DNA of 64,000 bases from Burhinus oedicnemus (lineage: Eukaryota; Chordata; Aves; Charadriiformes; Burhinidae): contig VFFE01007869.1 in NCBI GenBank assembly GCA_008921705.1, forward strand, positions 3,921,627 to 3,985,626, given 5' to 3'. The position numbers were made by a program, and so were the translations under genes. Position 1 is the first letter of the stretch, and each line of letters starts with the position of its first letter. The notes beneath the pieces are model-generated. The model saw only the letters and a program-made list of their open reading frames with translations. It was not told the DNA's origin and searched no databases. Shown one piece after another: positions 38,306-51,400 of this stretch.

Positions 38306-41300
38306 ACAAATACCATTACGCCGGGCCGAGGTTGGGTTTTCTTTCACGATGCTGCTGTTTGACCCCAACTTCCCATCTTCTCCCAGTGTCTGGCCTTTAA
38401 AAGGATGTGGACGAGCGTAGGCAGCGAAACGTCTCCCCGCGAGGTGCTGCAGAAGCCAGTAACCGGCATCTGCAGGGCGCTAGTTCCGCTGACGCACCGC
38501 CATTCCCTGCAGCGTGAGATTACATAAAAATAACTTTCTTCTCTCGTATTTGTGAAGGCAACTCAGAAAATATTGATGCAAGGAGAACATGTTTTGTTGT
38601 CTCCCCACATCTGTCACCAGTCCAGAACACTGCAAGGCAGTGTTTGTCTGGCGGAAATGGAGGATGTTGTCCGAGTCTATTTGCAGTTCTTGCTATTACC
38701 TTCGACAAAAACAGAGCTGCAAAGACAGGAAAGCACTGTGCAGATGGATTCCCGCATTTGGGTTTGGTGGGGGAACAGCCCGCTGCCAGAACACCCCGTC
38801 AAACAGCTCTCGTGTCAATGACTGCCACGGCTTGTACCCATCCTAAATACAACAAAGTCCTACTGCAAGAACACGTTTTTCTCCTGCCACACCAAATTCT
38901 CCATTTGGGTTTACAGCAGACCCACTGTCCTGCCTTTGTTCACGGAGATTGTGCCAAACTCTCTCGAGTTCGTAATTTTTTTTTCCCCATTAGCAAGATT
39001 TCTGCCAGGTTACATTCACTCCCTACCAATAAGTACACCTTCCTTAGGAAGCCAGGCGATGGTCTCTGCCTTCTGGGATGGCTACGTTCTTTGCAACTCA
39101 TGCTATATTGTGCTATCATCGATCTGTAATCGGTAACGATCATTAAGGTATTTAACATGAAAGCTTTAACTGGGGGATATTTAGGCTGGGTGATCTGTTA
39201 ATCCCCCAAATTCAGGCCTTTTACACAAGTGTATTAGTCTGATACTTTTACTGACTGAAGCTTTTTATATCAGCACATAATAGGCATTACAATAAATTCA
39301 GTGACGCAGCATTTCACATACTCTTGGTGTTTTCTTTTGTGCTGGTAAAACATTTCTCATCATCAAAAGCAGGAAAGCAGAGCTTATAATGGCAACATTT
39401 CTTAAAGAAATTGGCGAGGAAAATTATTTTTTAGAATTAAAACAAGAAAATAGCATGGACTTTGCACTTTGGGGCTCTACTTTAGCAATGCATTTAACCA
39501 CAAGTTTAGCTTCCTTACCTTGTTTTTGTCACTGCTCTCCAGACCTAGAACAGGATCAGGCACTTCCAAATGGCCAGGTCAGTGTAACTTTGACTACTAA
39601 TAAACAACATAAACTTACGTCAGTTGAGAAACTGCACAATAGCTTCCAGACAAGTAGCAAACCTCTTGGAATTCAAAGGCAGAATTTCCACCAACTTCTT
39701 TAGGGCCAAGATTTCAGTCAGTGGATCAGAACCTAAAATCACACAGTTTTTACTCAAGCAAAATTCTTGGTTAAATCAACGCAGACACTATCCGAGTGGA
39801 GGCTCAGGCGAGTTCACAGTGTATTCTTCACACTAAAAAAAAACCCGCACATGCAGAGCCTATCTGTAAGAGGAGGCATACGCAAGAGGAATGGTTCTCT
39901 TCCAACTTTACTGCTAGGAAGAGTTCAACTAAGTCAGATATAATACGAGTGCTATCTAAAATCTGATTAAAGAAAACAACCCATCGCGCACAAAGAAACT
40001 ACATCCGGGGCGCCCCAAAACTAGTCTCTTGCTAGTGCTTCTGTCCTTCTTCCATGGCCCCCCGCTATCCATGCGCCTTCCCCCTAGCCGCAGTTTCTCC
40101 CTCGCACTGACGCGGAGCAGACCCCGCTGTGCCTCAGCTGCCCTGGCACTGAGCTGCCCGAGGCCATGCTCTCATCAGCTGCGGTACATTTGTGGAGAAC
40201 CAGCACGCATCTGGCAGAATCTGTTAGCCGGGAATTCACACCGTGACTGGCCTCTAATAAGCATAATATAAAAGCCATAAATATAAATAAAATAATAACC
40301 ACCCCATTTATTTCTTGCATCCATACTGCTTTTACAAGACATCTTTGAATTTTGGTAAATGTGCTATATTTGCTTATTTAAGAAAATTTCCAACGTCAGA
40401 GAACCTGCAGGGCTTTTCTTGAAACGAGTTCCAGCTGGCTATTTCCACAAAAGTAAAGCTCCAAAGGTGAGGGAATCGAGAAGGATTTGGCCCAAAGCAA
40501 CACCATGCTCATACACCACATTACGCGAGTGTTTAGTTAGCATTTATACGCCCCGACAAATCTCTGACGCTGTACTTTTTTCAAGGTTAAAATAATTTTC
40601 ACTGTCTTTCTGTGAGGGCTGAGGAAAAGAAGCCCGGCCACTGCTGTTCTGTCTGCGTCTGGTAAACATCAACCACAGCCCTGTGCCAGGAATGTAGCTG
40701 GTTTTGAACTGGAACTTCATTCTCTCTTTACTGGAAGTCTGCAAAAATGCTGTTAAGCTGAGTAGGTCAGGAAGAGAAGAGAGCACGCAAAGAAAATTCA
40801 GCGTCAATCTTCTGGTAGTAATTTAAAAAAATATCGATGATAGTATCTTCTCTTTCTCACATAACTGTAACACCCTCTTTTATCTCTCTTCTACGAGCGA
40901 GCAAGATCTATTCAACCCATGCCCAAGCTGAGCATCACCAGCAACACGCCCTCTTGATTATAAGATTCTGGGAAAAGGAATCTTTTGTTTGATTTTTCTA
41001 ACAAAGAGCCAAGAAAGCAAGCACAGAAAATAAATCCATGTTGTTCATGGTTTTGGAAAGAGTTAAATTCTACATCTATTGTTATCAACTCTTTCCAAAT
41101 GCCTTGTACCATCAGTGATAAGCAGATGCGGTGACAAGCAAGTTGCGCTGGCAGATGACCTTGCCCGGTTCGTTAGGACCGTGGAGGCTCCTCGCGTTGT
41201 TTCTGAAGGATGAGGAGGGAAAGCTGATGTTCCTTCTCTGGACTGGATGCTCTCAGAGCAGGAGCTACAGGATCTGCGCATGGAGCACACCTGTGAAAAC

Positions 41301-41745
41301 TGCTCAGTACTGGATGACCATTCACCCCCGTGCCTGTCCAGCCGCTAACAAACGGTCTCCTAAACTAAAATTCTTAAAAATCTAAAAAATTCAAAACCAG
41401 AGAAACAGTAACTAGCCTAATTACAAAATAACGATGTATCACGTAAAAAAATAAAATTATTTTAATACAAATGGATTAAGACAAATTTCAAGACAAATTA
41501 TCATCAGTGTTTTAACATTTATATATTTTGTTAATGAGCAGCATTTACATGTGAACAATTCCGTTGTAATCTCCTGGTGGCTTCTGAGAATACCACAAAG
41601 GAAGGATATTATGATGAAATTACAGGCCCAAGTCCCACTGCAGCCTGCACTTATCCAGCCGGCCTTGATTGCTTCTATCGCTTGGGCAACGGAGCTTTTA
41701 GAGAAGATTGTGAAAAACTGTTCAATGTACTCCAGAGGAAAAAAG
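38306..41745. other. Tail-to-tail spacer between RARRES1 and GFM1
   Basis: Holds the 3' UTR of GFM1 (minus) and perhaps part of that of RARRES1 (plus). A canonical AATAAA for the minus strand is at 40312-40307, and an ATTAAA variant is nearer the stop at 41466-41461. No additional gene was recognised; ORFs at 38520-39158 overlap in many frames and resemble nothing known. A short dispersed repeat lies at 39238-39303. Confidence 0.5.
39238..39303 (+). repeat. Short dispersed repeat, copy A (pairs with 63141-63209)
   Basis: This stretch closely matches 63141-63209 in the same orientation, including an identical core tatatcagcacataatagg, with a few substitutions and small indels. Similarity stops on both sides. 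The family is not recognised; it may be a remnant of an interspersed element. Confidence 0.6.
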
Positions 41746-44700
41746 TCAGCTCTTGGCTTTGCCCTTTTTTGCAGGAAGTCGTCCTGTCGCTTCGAGGTAT
41801 TTGTTAATTATTTCTTCTTGAGTGCTGGGCGAACACGGTTGGTATTTACAGTATTCCATTGTATATTCACCCTTTCCCTGCAGAGTCGGAAAAAGAATAG
41901 TCAGAGTGAGGATGCTAAACATGTAAACTTTTTTAGCAGTAGGCCACGCCCTGATGTGTGAAATAACACACAAACTCACCCAATTCAAATGCATTCAATG
42001 AGCGTATAACCACAGGCACACGTATCCTTTAAAAAGGACATCTTAAGAACACGAGCACTGCTGTCAAAAATCTCTTCTACTTGCAGACATTTGTAACTTA
42101 ATGCCTCAACTTTTCCAGCCTGCGAATTTAATACCTTTACTGATACCCATCACTTTGTATTGCTTGCAAATTTGAATCTCTTCCTTGAAGTATGAAAGCA
42201 TTTTTTGGCCAGAAATGACACAGTTAATGAGAGCTATGTTAATTAAAAAGCAGTTGAAGTAACAGTAAAATCTCTAAGGTTATTTTCCTGTTTTGCATTT
42301 GGTTTGATTTTTATCGCTTTTACTGCTGCACGTGCTATGTGTATGATGATGCAAATTAGCACACTTCATTTACAGAAATAAACATGTTCTAGCAAAAAGT
42401 ACCGGGAGTACTTACCTCTGTGCAAGACCTCAGCTCGGTGGCGTATCCAAACATATCATTCAGTGGCACCTAAAATTCAAGCATACTATTCTTGTAAAAA
42501 GGTATTTTTCCATCAGCTTCGGGTTATTGTCCAATTAACCTCCATTACAATATAAAGAGCCAGTAAAATCTGGTGCTCTTTGTAAACAGTACTGATCTAA
42601 TTATCTATCTTTGTAAAGTACCTCTTATTTCAACTAATTTATATTCACAATGCGTTTTCAGCAGGAAACCCCAAAAATCTCGGAGCGTGAATGCACCAGA
42701 TAGCGGAGTATCCCGAATTCAGTAACCTGCGTCACCAGGCAAGAGATCGTAAGGACTGAAGTATCTCAAAACTGCAGCTCTAGACACAACTGATAAAGCA
42801 GAAGTGACGCAGTGCGTGGCCTGTCATTAGCGAAGGCTTTGCTGAGACGATTGACCCTACCACCACTGTTAGATGTACGCTTCTATACGACCTAACATGA
42901 GAACAAATACGTTTTCAGGAGGGACATAAAAGAAGGGACACTGAAGACAAGTCATTTGCATTTATCTGCAGTTCTTACAGTTAATGCAGGTAACGGCTGA
43001 AGGAAGACAGCCGACAGAGAGATCTTCCCCCTGAACTCCGTGCAGCTGGACTGCCGCACACGTTTCTTTCCCCCTGAGGCAGCACTGCCAGCCCGCCTCA
43101 AGAAACCCCAGTTCTGTTCCTTCTCTGCCACCGTGTGACTCTAGGTTAGTAAGCTGGCTTCTCTAGAGCAAGACAGATTTAGAATAGGTCCACCAATACT
43201 GCAAAAGTTGAAAATTAATGTTACGCTTATCCACTGAAAAACTAACGTTGTGTTTATCCACCGAAAAACCTGGCTACGGGTTTACGCATACTAGTCAGTA
43301 AGTAAAACAGGAATGGGGTCGAAAGGCAAGGCAGGGAAAGAAAAGGTCAGGGACCAGTGAACAACACAAACCTCAGCATAGAGAGTAAAGTAACCCTCTG
43401 TGCCGTCTTGTCCTGTGATCACTCCGTGACGGCGATTAATTCCAGCTATCACTACTCCTTGGAATTCAGTGGGTGCCATCACCTCCACTGCCATAATGGG
43501 TTCAAGTATACGCACGGTGGCGTTTTCCATAGCTGGAGAAAAAAGCACAACTAAATCATCAAACATCAAAGAACAAACCTGGTATAATTCAAGATATCCC
43601 TGTGCACAGCAAAGGAGCATTTCACGGTTAATGCTAAGTGTTTCTCACATCAGTGGGGGGAAGCAATAATTGACTGTACGGGAACTCCAGCTCCCCTGCC
43701 TGTTATTCCCAAGACTGGAATGCTGGGAGGCACATAGTTCGATAAAATGTTCTTTTCATACCCGCATAAGGACAAAGCTGTTGGTGTTTCTTTATTCTAG
43801 GAAAAAGGATTTCCTTCATACAACTAAAGGAATTCTTGTGCCTCCCTCAAAATTTCTATAAGCTCTTGCATATATTCTGCTCTACACAACCAGCCAAACT
43901 TTGAACCTATGTATGGATACACCAGGCAACAAGCCAACCTACAGAAAGAAGCTTGTTAAATTTAGCTCTGACAATAACGAAGCCAGCAGGACGACGCGTT
44001 CAAATGACTAGCTTCATACCTTGCTTCAGGGCTCCTTCTCCTGCTCTGATGAAAGAGATTTCATTAGAGTCCACCATGTGATGGGCACCATCGTCCAGGA
44101 CAAACCGCACTCCGGATATCCTGTGCCCTGACACTAGACCTTTTTCACACGCTTCTCGGAATCCCTGCCAAATAACATCTCAAAGTTAGCAGTTTGTAGA
44201 CCAAAATGAAGCTTAAAAAAGAGTAGCATTAACGACGGCCTATAAAGGACATTAAACTAAAAAGACAAAACAACAACAGAAAAGCCTTTCACGATTTTTA
44301 GCGGCAATCCCACATCTACCCAATGGACCTTCTTGCTTCATGGAAGAAAATAACAGTGGGGAAAACTTTTCATTCCCAAGCTTTTGAAAACTTTGTTCTA
44401 CCATTCTTTGGCACCTCGGTTTGATACTGATATTTTTTTAAAAAGAGAAATCATGTAACAAGGAAATGAAAAGAAAAGGAAATGTACTCAGGATTTTGCT
44501 TTGTTAAGAGCCTGTATGACCAAAACCTGAAAGAATGTTCCATGTGGAAAGAACTACTCTAACCATTTGACTGAAGAACAACATTCCTTTAAGAACGCAT
44601 GCTTTTTCCAGAATTTGGCAAAAATCTTTTAGTGTTGCATCACAGAATAACGAAGGAATTATTTTAGGTTGATCCATTATTATAGAAATTGAAAGATGAT

Positions 44701-45418
44701 GCTAGGTACTACTTAAAGTAGTGCATGATAAATTTTACAGTTACAGAGAGACAGGCACAGAGGAAGCCCAGAGACAGATGAAAAAGAAAGAACATGTGGT
44801 AATGCATGCAGGAAATCTAGCTTAATTACAGTTTCCTACATAACTGGCCTCCGAGAAGTCACCAAAAAAGTTACATATTTTGGGGTTAGAGATGAGAATG
44901 GCGTGGCCACAATCAAAAGCAGAAGAGGCCTGTTAAAAAGCAGACTGAACAGGAGGAGGCTTGTTTGACGGGACGAAAGCAAAGCCTACTTTTTGCACCG
45001 TGGCACTGCTACGGAAATACAGCAAGCACACACCACCAAAGAAAGCAAACAGCAGCTTCTAAATTAAGTGGAAAACCTCGCAATGTGAGATATTAAGCAA
45101 AGCCACACAAATTTGATTTGGCTTCCACTGAGGTAATGGGAAAAGCCTCCTTGCCTGGGGCAAGACAGTCACAGTAAATGTGGGCAGTATAGCAGGCAAA
45201 CAACAAGAATCGGTTATTTCTTGTATCATACACACACAGACAAAACACTTTGTACCTTTTCAACAGCGGGCACGAATTGTTTTGGGATATTTGTGCCAAC
45301 GGTTCTGTCGTCAAACTCTAATTTTGTGTAGTCCTCTGGATCCAGGGGCTCAAGAACGCCTATAACTTTGCCGTACTGGCCTGCTCCGCCAGTCTGTTTC
45401 TTGTGTGTATATTCAAAC
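41746..45418 (-). CDS. GFM1: GFM1 C-terminal exons: domains IV and V
   Basis: Five exons. 45418-45256 ([27 protein letters not shown]) and 44164-44020 ([20 protein letters not shown]) form domain IV, the arm that reaches the decoding site. 43532-43372 ([33 protein letters not shown]), 42469-42416 ([15 protein letters not shown]) and 41877-41746 (GKGEYTMEY..., ending KKGKAKS and TGA) form domain V. The 43372 exon uses an unusual gtttgt donor; the phases still fit. Confidence 0.95.
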
Positions 45419-48400
45419 CTAAGAACAAACAAATCCCCCCAGAATACCACGTTACTCATTACACAAACCATGCTGTAACCGCAGTTTTCTTCGGAAAAAG
45501 TTCCCATTCTGCATTTTGCTTTATTCCCTTTGGTTATGCCTAACCAAAACAGCTAAATGCCACGACAGCGGCAGAAAGAGCAACTGAGGATATTTAATGT
45601 CCAAAGGAGCACCACGGTTCTTCATCTTGCAAGAGGGAAGCTCAGAGGTCACGATGAGTTAAATCTCTCAAAAAACAACAGCAAAACCAAGCTGCTTCTG
45701 CCTGCGGTGACCAGGGCTAATAAAGCCTGCTTACTTTCAGGCTTCTGCTTGTTGTTGACTGAACAGCAGTATTTTTTGTTGTTGTTTCCGCACATACCTA
45801 CAGTTTCCACCCACAAAGTACTTCGGTGTTTAGCGCAGACACTGAACGCGAGGATAATTCGGAAGAAAACCGGTGGATATGAACTGTTAATTACTTTTTA
45901 AGTGAAACTGGCGGGATCTGGCATCTCTCTGAAACATCCACCCCCTCTTCCACCTGGCTGGGGTGGCCGGGCTCCAGGCTAGGGGACACACACGCCTCCT
46001 CGGGGGTGGCACAACCCCGGCGCGCCACCGCCCGTCCCCGCGGCTCCGGGCGGGACAGGGCAGGAGGGGGCGGCCCCGGCCCGGCCCCGCTCCGCCCCGG
46101 CCGCTTCCTGCGGGAGGAGGAAGCCGCTGCCGCCGCCATGGAGCTGCCGCTCAGCCACGGCCTCGCCAGCCGGGCGGCGGCGCTGGCCACCGGCTACCTC
46201 TGCTACCGGCGGGGGAGCCCCGGGCGCGGGCTGGCGCTGCGGACCCTCCGCCGCGCCCGCAGGCAGGTGAGGGCCGGGGGGGCCTGGGGGTGAAGAGGGC
46301 TGGAGGCTGGTTGTCTGCTGGCCCAACGGCCAGCTTGTCCCTTGGAGGGAGAAAGTGGCAAGCATTCCTAGAACCACAGAATGGGTTGGGTTGGAAGGGA
46401 CCTTAAGGACCATCCAGTCCCACCCCCCTGCCATGGGCAGGGACACCTCCCACCAGACCAGGTTGCTCCAAGCCCCGTCCAACCTGGCCTTGAACACCTC
46501 CAGGGATGGGGCAGCCACAGCTTCTCTGGGCAACCTGGGCCAGGGTCTCACCACCCTCACAGTCAGGAGTTTCTTCCTGAGATCTCACCTAAATCTCCCC
46601 TCTTTCAGTGTAAAACCGTTCCCCCTCATCCTCTGGTTCCACTCCCTGATCCAGAGTCCCTCTCCAGCTTTCCTGGAGCCCCTTTAGGGACTGGAAGGGG
46701 CTCCAAGGTCTCCCTGGAGCCTTCTCTTCTCCAGGCTGAACAGCCCCAACTCTCTCAGCCTGTCCTCACAGCAGAGGGGCTCCAGCCCTCTGATGACCTC
46801 CATGGCCTCCTCTGGCCCCGCTCCAACAGGTCCCTGTCCTTCTTATGCTGGGGGCTCCAGAGCTGGACACAGTATTCCAGGTGGGGTCTCCCCAGAGCGG
46901 AGCAGAGGGGCAGAATCCCCTCCCTGGCCCTGCTGCCCACGCTGCTGGGGATGCAGCCCAGGATGCGGGGGGCTTTCTGGGCTGCCAGCGCACGTTGCTG
47001 GCTCATGGTGAGCTTCTCATCCACCAACACCCCCAAGTCCCTCTCCTGAGAGCTGCTCTCCATCCATCCTCTGCCCAGCCTCTAGTTGTGCATGGGATTG
47101 CCCCGACCCACATGCAGGACCTTGCACTCGGCCTTGCTGAACCTCATGAGGTTGACACAGGTCCACCCCTTAAGCTTGTCCAGGTCCCTCTGGATGGCAG
47201 CCCTTCCCTCCAGCGTGTAGAGTGCTCCACACATTGATGAGGGCAAGGCTGCCTCCAACAGGCCAGTGCACATCCTACAAAATGGTCTGTTCGTGTGCTG
47301 TGTCCTTGCTGGGATGTGTCATCTCACAGCTGGAAAACCAGCTCTGTGCACCCATCCCGTACTCTATGCAGCAAGGTGTGCCGGCGGGATGTGGCCACAG
47401 GCACGTCAGCCTGGTGACAGATGGAGGAACGAGCCCTGCTGATGACAGTCGCCCTTGGGTTGTTTGTTAACAGTGGGGCAGATCTGCAGCAGTGCGAAAC
47501 ACACGTGTGGTCTTGCCTGTCCTGACGGCCCTGCTGCAGGACTGTGCCCCGTGCCCTGCCCACGGTGTTCAATCGAGGCATGGGTGCCTACCGAACCTCC
47601 CAAGAGAACTCACTTAAGAGGAGGATGCTCTTTTCCTGACTACCTGTGCTGTCCTGGATTTGCTGGTAAACCTGCTAGAACAGGGGTTATAGCAAAACTA
47701 ACCTGCTTGCTTAAGTCAGTATTGCAGATATCCAAAAAAACATATGACATCATACAATTCATAATGAAGTGCAAAATTGACTTAATATAAGGAACCCAAT
47801 TAAGACTTGTACCTCAGTATTTAACCGAACAGCACATTATTGGACAGAATCATATGGGGAGCCCAAATACAGCAATTAATTAGTATACAAGACTAGGGAT
47901 GGACGAGGAGGTACTAATCAAATGCTGCACCAAGTGCGTATTAAATGAGCGATCTTCAAACGGCAGGAAGAAATAACGGAATATCCCAGCTCTGTACGGG
48001 CCCTGCAGAGGATGGCGCTGCTGCAGCACGGTGCCTCGCAGTAACTAGAATCTTTTCCACAATGCAAAGTAATTCAACATTTTACAAAATAAATATTCTT
48101 AATGCTTTCCTTATTTAGGACATCGATGATGTTGGGCGTAAGTACTATCTGGAATTGGTGTTAGAAGACGTCCTTGACAAAGTGAGTTCAGATTTATTTA
48201 ATTAATACATTCTGTGGGCAGAAGTTGGCACTACTGACGTGTAATAAAAAGCCATCGCTTTATGCTGCTGATCCTAGCTGAGGCCAGGGAGCACACCAGT
48301 TAATAATACTTGGTCATGTTTCAAATTTTTCTATACAGCAAATAAGGTAAAAAAAAACCAAAACAAATGGCTTAACTTTACCAAAAGGGAACACCCATTT

Positions 48401-51400
48401 TCTACACCATAAAAGCCCCAAACGTCTGGTACCTACCACTATGACACAGAAAATGCTTGAGGGATGGCAAAGACATTTCAGTGTCATTCAATTTCAAATG
48501 GAAGTTATTTGAACCCATTACTCCAACTGAATAGCACAAATGACATTCTGCACCACCAACATAGCCCTTTCTATCACTGCAGAAAGAAAACTGCCCTTAT
48601 GGTATAGTCACAGAAAAAATATGAATTTAACCTTGTCTTAAAGAATCACAATGTCTATGGGCCAGACTCAGAGAAAACAGCAACTACATAAGGAAAAAAA
48701 TTACCTTTTAGAAGTGCAAATTACCACTATTATACATGTATTTAATCAAATATTAATACACATAATTACCTCTGTAACAGGACAGTACTGTTAACTGCAC
48801 TGCTGAGGTTCTTTATCATCTGGGCAACAAAAACATTGCACCAGATGTGCAATTCACACTGGAAGGAGAACTTAAGAACACAGATGAAGCAGATAACATA
48901 TTCTACAATCGAATCAAGAGCCTGGAAAAAGAGCTTGTGGCAGAAAACATACCAGGTACAAAGAAGGGGTCTGGGCGAGAAGGAAGTTTTTGAGACAGTG
49001 TCCTCCACGACCAGAAGCAAACCTGAGCTCAACTGGTGGTGGTCCACCATCCATATGGGAGCCCCTTCCAAACAAGCCAGGGCCGAGGGGCTCAGGCCAT
49101 TAGCCCTACTCTGAATGTGTGCTTCTCTTTCTCTTATTGAGGGTGGTGCGTCAGTCACAACACTACTAAATTTATTGCTCATTTCTGAAATCCAGAACCT
49201 ATAAGTGATTTGCATGTGACCGTTCTTGAAACCACCTGCCACTGTAACCTCTCCCTTTACCAGCATCCTGCTCACTGTTTGTGGCTGTATGGTACATCAG
49301 ACACCCCGACTGAAGTACTAGGGTCTGCTCGTACTTTAGAGCAACCCCTGCCTTGAAGACCTTGTAGATTATATATTAAGAGAAAGAAGTGGGAGGAAAG
49401 CAGACACAGTGGTGACGTAGATTATACGGAAGGTCTCTGCCACAGCAAGGAACATAAGCGAGTGACTTTTAGCACCAAACCCTACTATTAGATGATGAGG
49501 TTGTGTTAATGGCTGCAGCTCCGTGACTCTTGCTTAATGTGTATTATTCATTTTGTTTGCCAGACAGCCACGGCAACGTGCCCCCAGAAATGGAGCCCAT
49601 CCGCCTGCTAGCGTGGGTCGCCTCTGGCTACGTGATATGGCAGAACTCAACTGAAAACACTAAGTTCCAACTTGCCCAAATTAAACGTGTGAAGCAACTG
49701 GTAAGTTACCATCAATGCCCTGCAAGAAAAATAGCATTTAAGAGCTAAGCAGTTGTGGCATGTACTAGAGTACAGCTGATGCTAAGTTCTTAAGCAAGAA
49801 ACCTCAACTGTGTCTGAATTTCTTGGTCTGGTTCTTTTTTAAGCCAGCGTTTGGTTTTTGTTCCACCTACCCCTTTCCTCTAGCAAATTGTGAATGCTTG
49901 AGTGTTAATTTAGGTCACTCCTCTTCATAAATTTTGCTTATAGAAGCTGTGTCTTCTTAGCAAGAGCAGTATTCTATGCCTATTTAGTTAAGAAAATTGA
50001 CTCTTCCACTTGGAGGTCATCATGTGGATTATGGTCTTATCTTACTTTCCTGCCTTTGATCAGTAGCGTAAGCCCTGCTGACAGTATTCTTGCATCTGCA
50101 TAACATGCATTGGAATACTGTCCTTTATCTCTCGATCTACACCATGATCTAGCAATCAGTCCCAGTAATACTGCTTGACATCTCTGCAATAGCCACATCT
50201 AGACAAACAGCAATGGGCTGCCTCTCAAATTCAATAAAACGCAATCTACACTGCTTTTGTATGCAGTACCGCAGTCTCCATCCATTCGCTAGTTCACCTC
50301 AAAATGCTAATCAAGAAAGGAAATACTGATATAATTCCACTCTCATCATTAGCTTTTTTACTTTGTTCTTCCCAAACTTACTTTTCCTGATTTTTCATAT
50401 ATTTGGGGGGACAGGGAACCTAAAATTAATTTTTAGTTGAGCTCTTACACATATTAGCATGATGAGCATCAATTAAGTTTATGATAAGAAAACTGAATTC
50501 AGGAAGACATGTCACAAGACAGAAAGGGAACAGAATACTTCAGGACAAAATGTTTTCTATCTTCACTTATTTCTGAGTGGTTACAAGTGATGTGTTTATC
50601 TTGAGCAGATCTGTATCTGCCCTAAGCTAAGAAATAAAAATGACTGGCAAATGTCACTATAGCTATTCAAATTAATTGGGTCATTAGCTGCCTTGCAGAC
50701 TTCTTTGCCTGGAACAGGCTTAACTGTTAAAGCAACTTGCTTTCAGAAGATGTATTATCAGAGCTAAGGTTTTGGTTTTGTTTTTAAATTAATAGAATTC
50801 TATAGATTCTCCCAGTTCTTCTCTCTTCTATTTGGAGAAAATATGCTGTGAGTTAAGAATAACTCTTAAAGGGATGGTCAACTTTAAATTCAAGGAAATT
50901 TAGTACGTAAGCTAGGATAAAGAAGCAGGACTTTGTATTTAGAAAACCCAATATATCAGGAGCCTGCAGAACAGACTTTCAGAGCCCGAATGTTTTGCCA
51001 CTCAGAACAGCCAGTGAAAGCCCCCGAAGTTCTGGGTATGAAGGAAATGCAGGAACTCTTTCTGGGAGCACAATTTGTTAACATGTTGCTCCCTCTGATG
51101 GCTGTCTGAAAGCAGTTCACAGGTGCTGCAGGGCTGTGCACAAGCAACATTTCAAAACCCTCTTTAACATTTAAAACCCTCTTTAACAAACCAGATGAAT
51201 TTAAGGATAAGGCAGACAAGACAATTACACTAAACCAGCTGTCATCTCTTTACTAAAGGATTATTTGGGTTAAACTGACACCTTGTAGAATCAGGTGTTC
51301 CGTTCCCAAATGAGCTCCTGAAGTTGAGATATATCTAGCTGCTTCAAGGGAGGAGTTAGCACAGTTTTAAGTTTCACATTCAGTCTCTCAAATGCAATTT

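Noticed and set aside
45979..46560. 193-codon ORF on minus over the LXN promoter and exon 1
   Set aside because: GC-rich CpG-island frame running into the CR1 copy; no homologous protein recognised.
46381..47063. ORFs up to 222 codons on both strands
   Set aside because: They lie within the CR1 LINE copy and are decayed parts of its reverse-transcriptase gene or their antisense.
48766..49275. 169-codon ORF on minus, antisense to LXN exon 3
   Set aside because: No recognisable domain; it overlaps a conserved exon on the other strand, whose codon constraint can hold the antisense frame open by chance.
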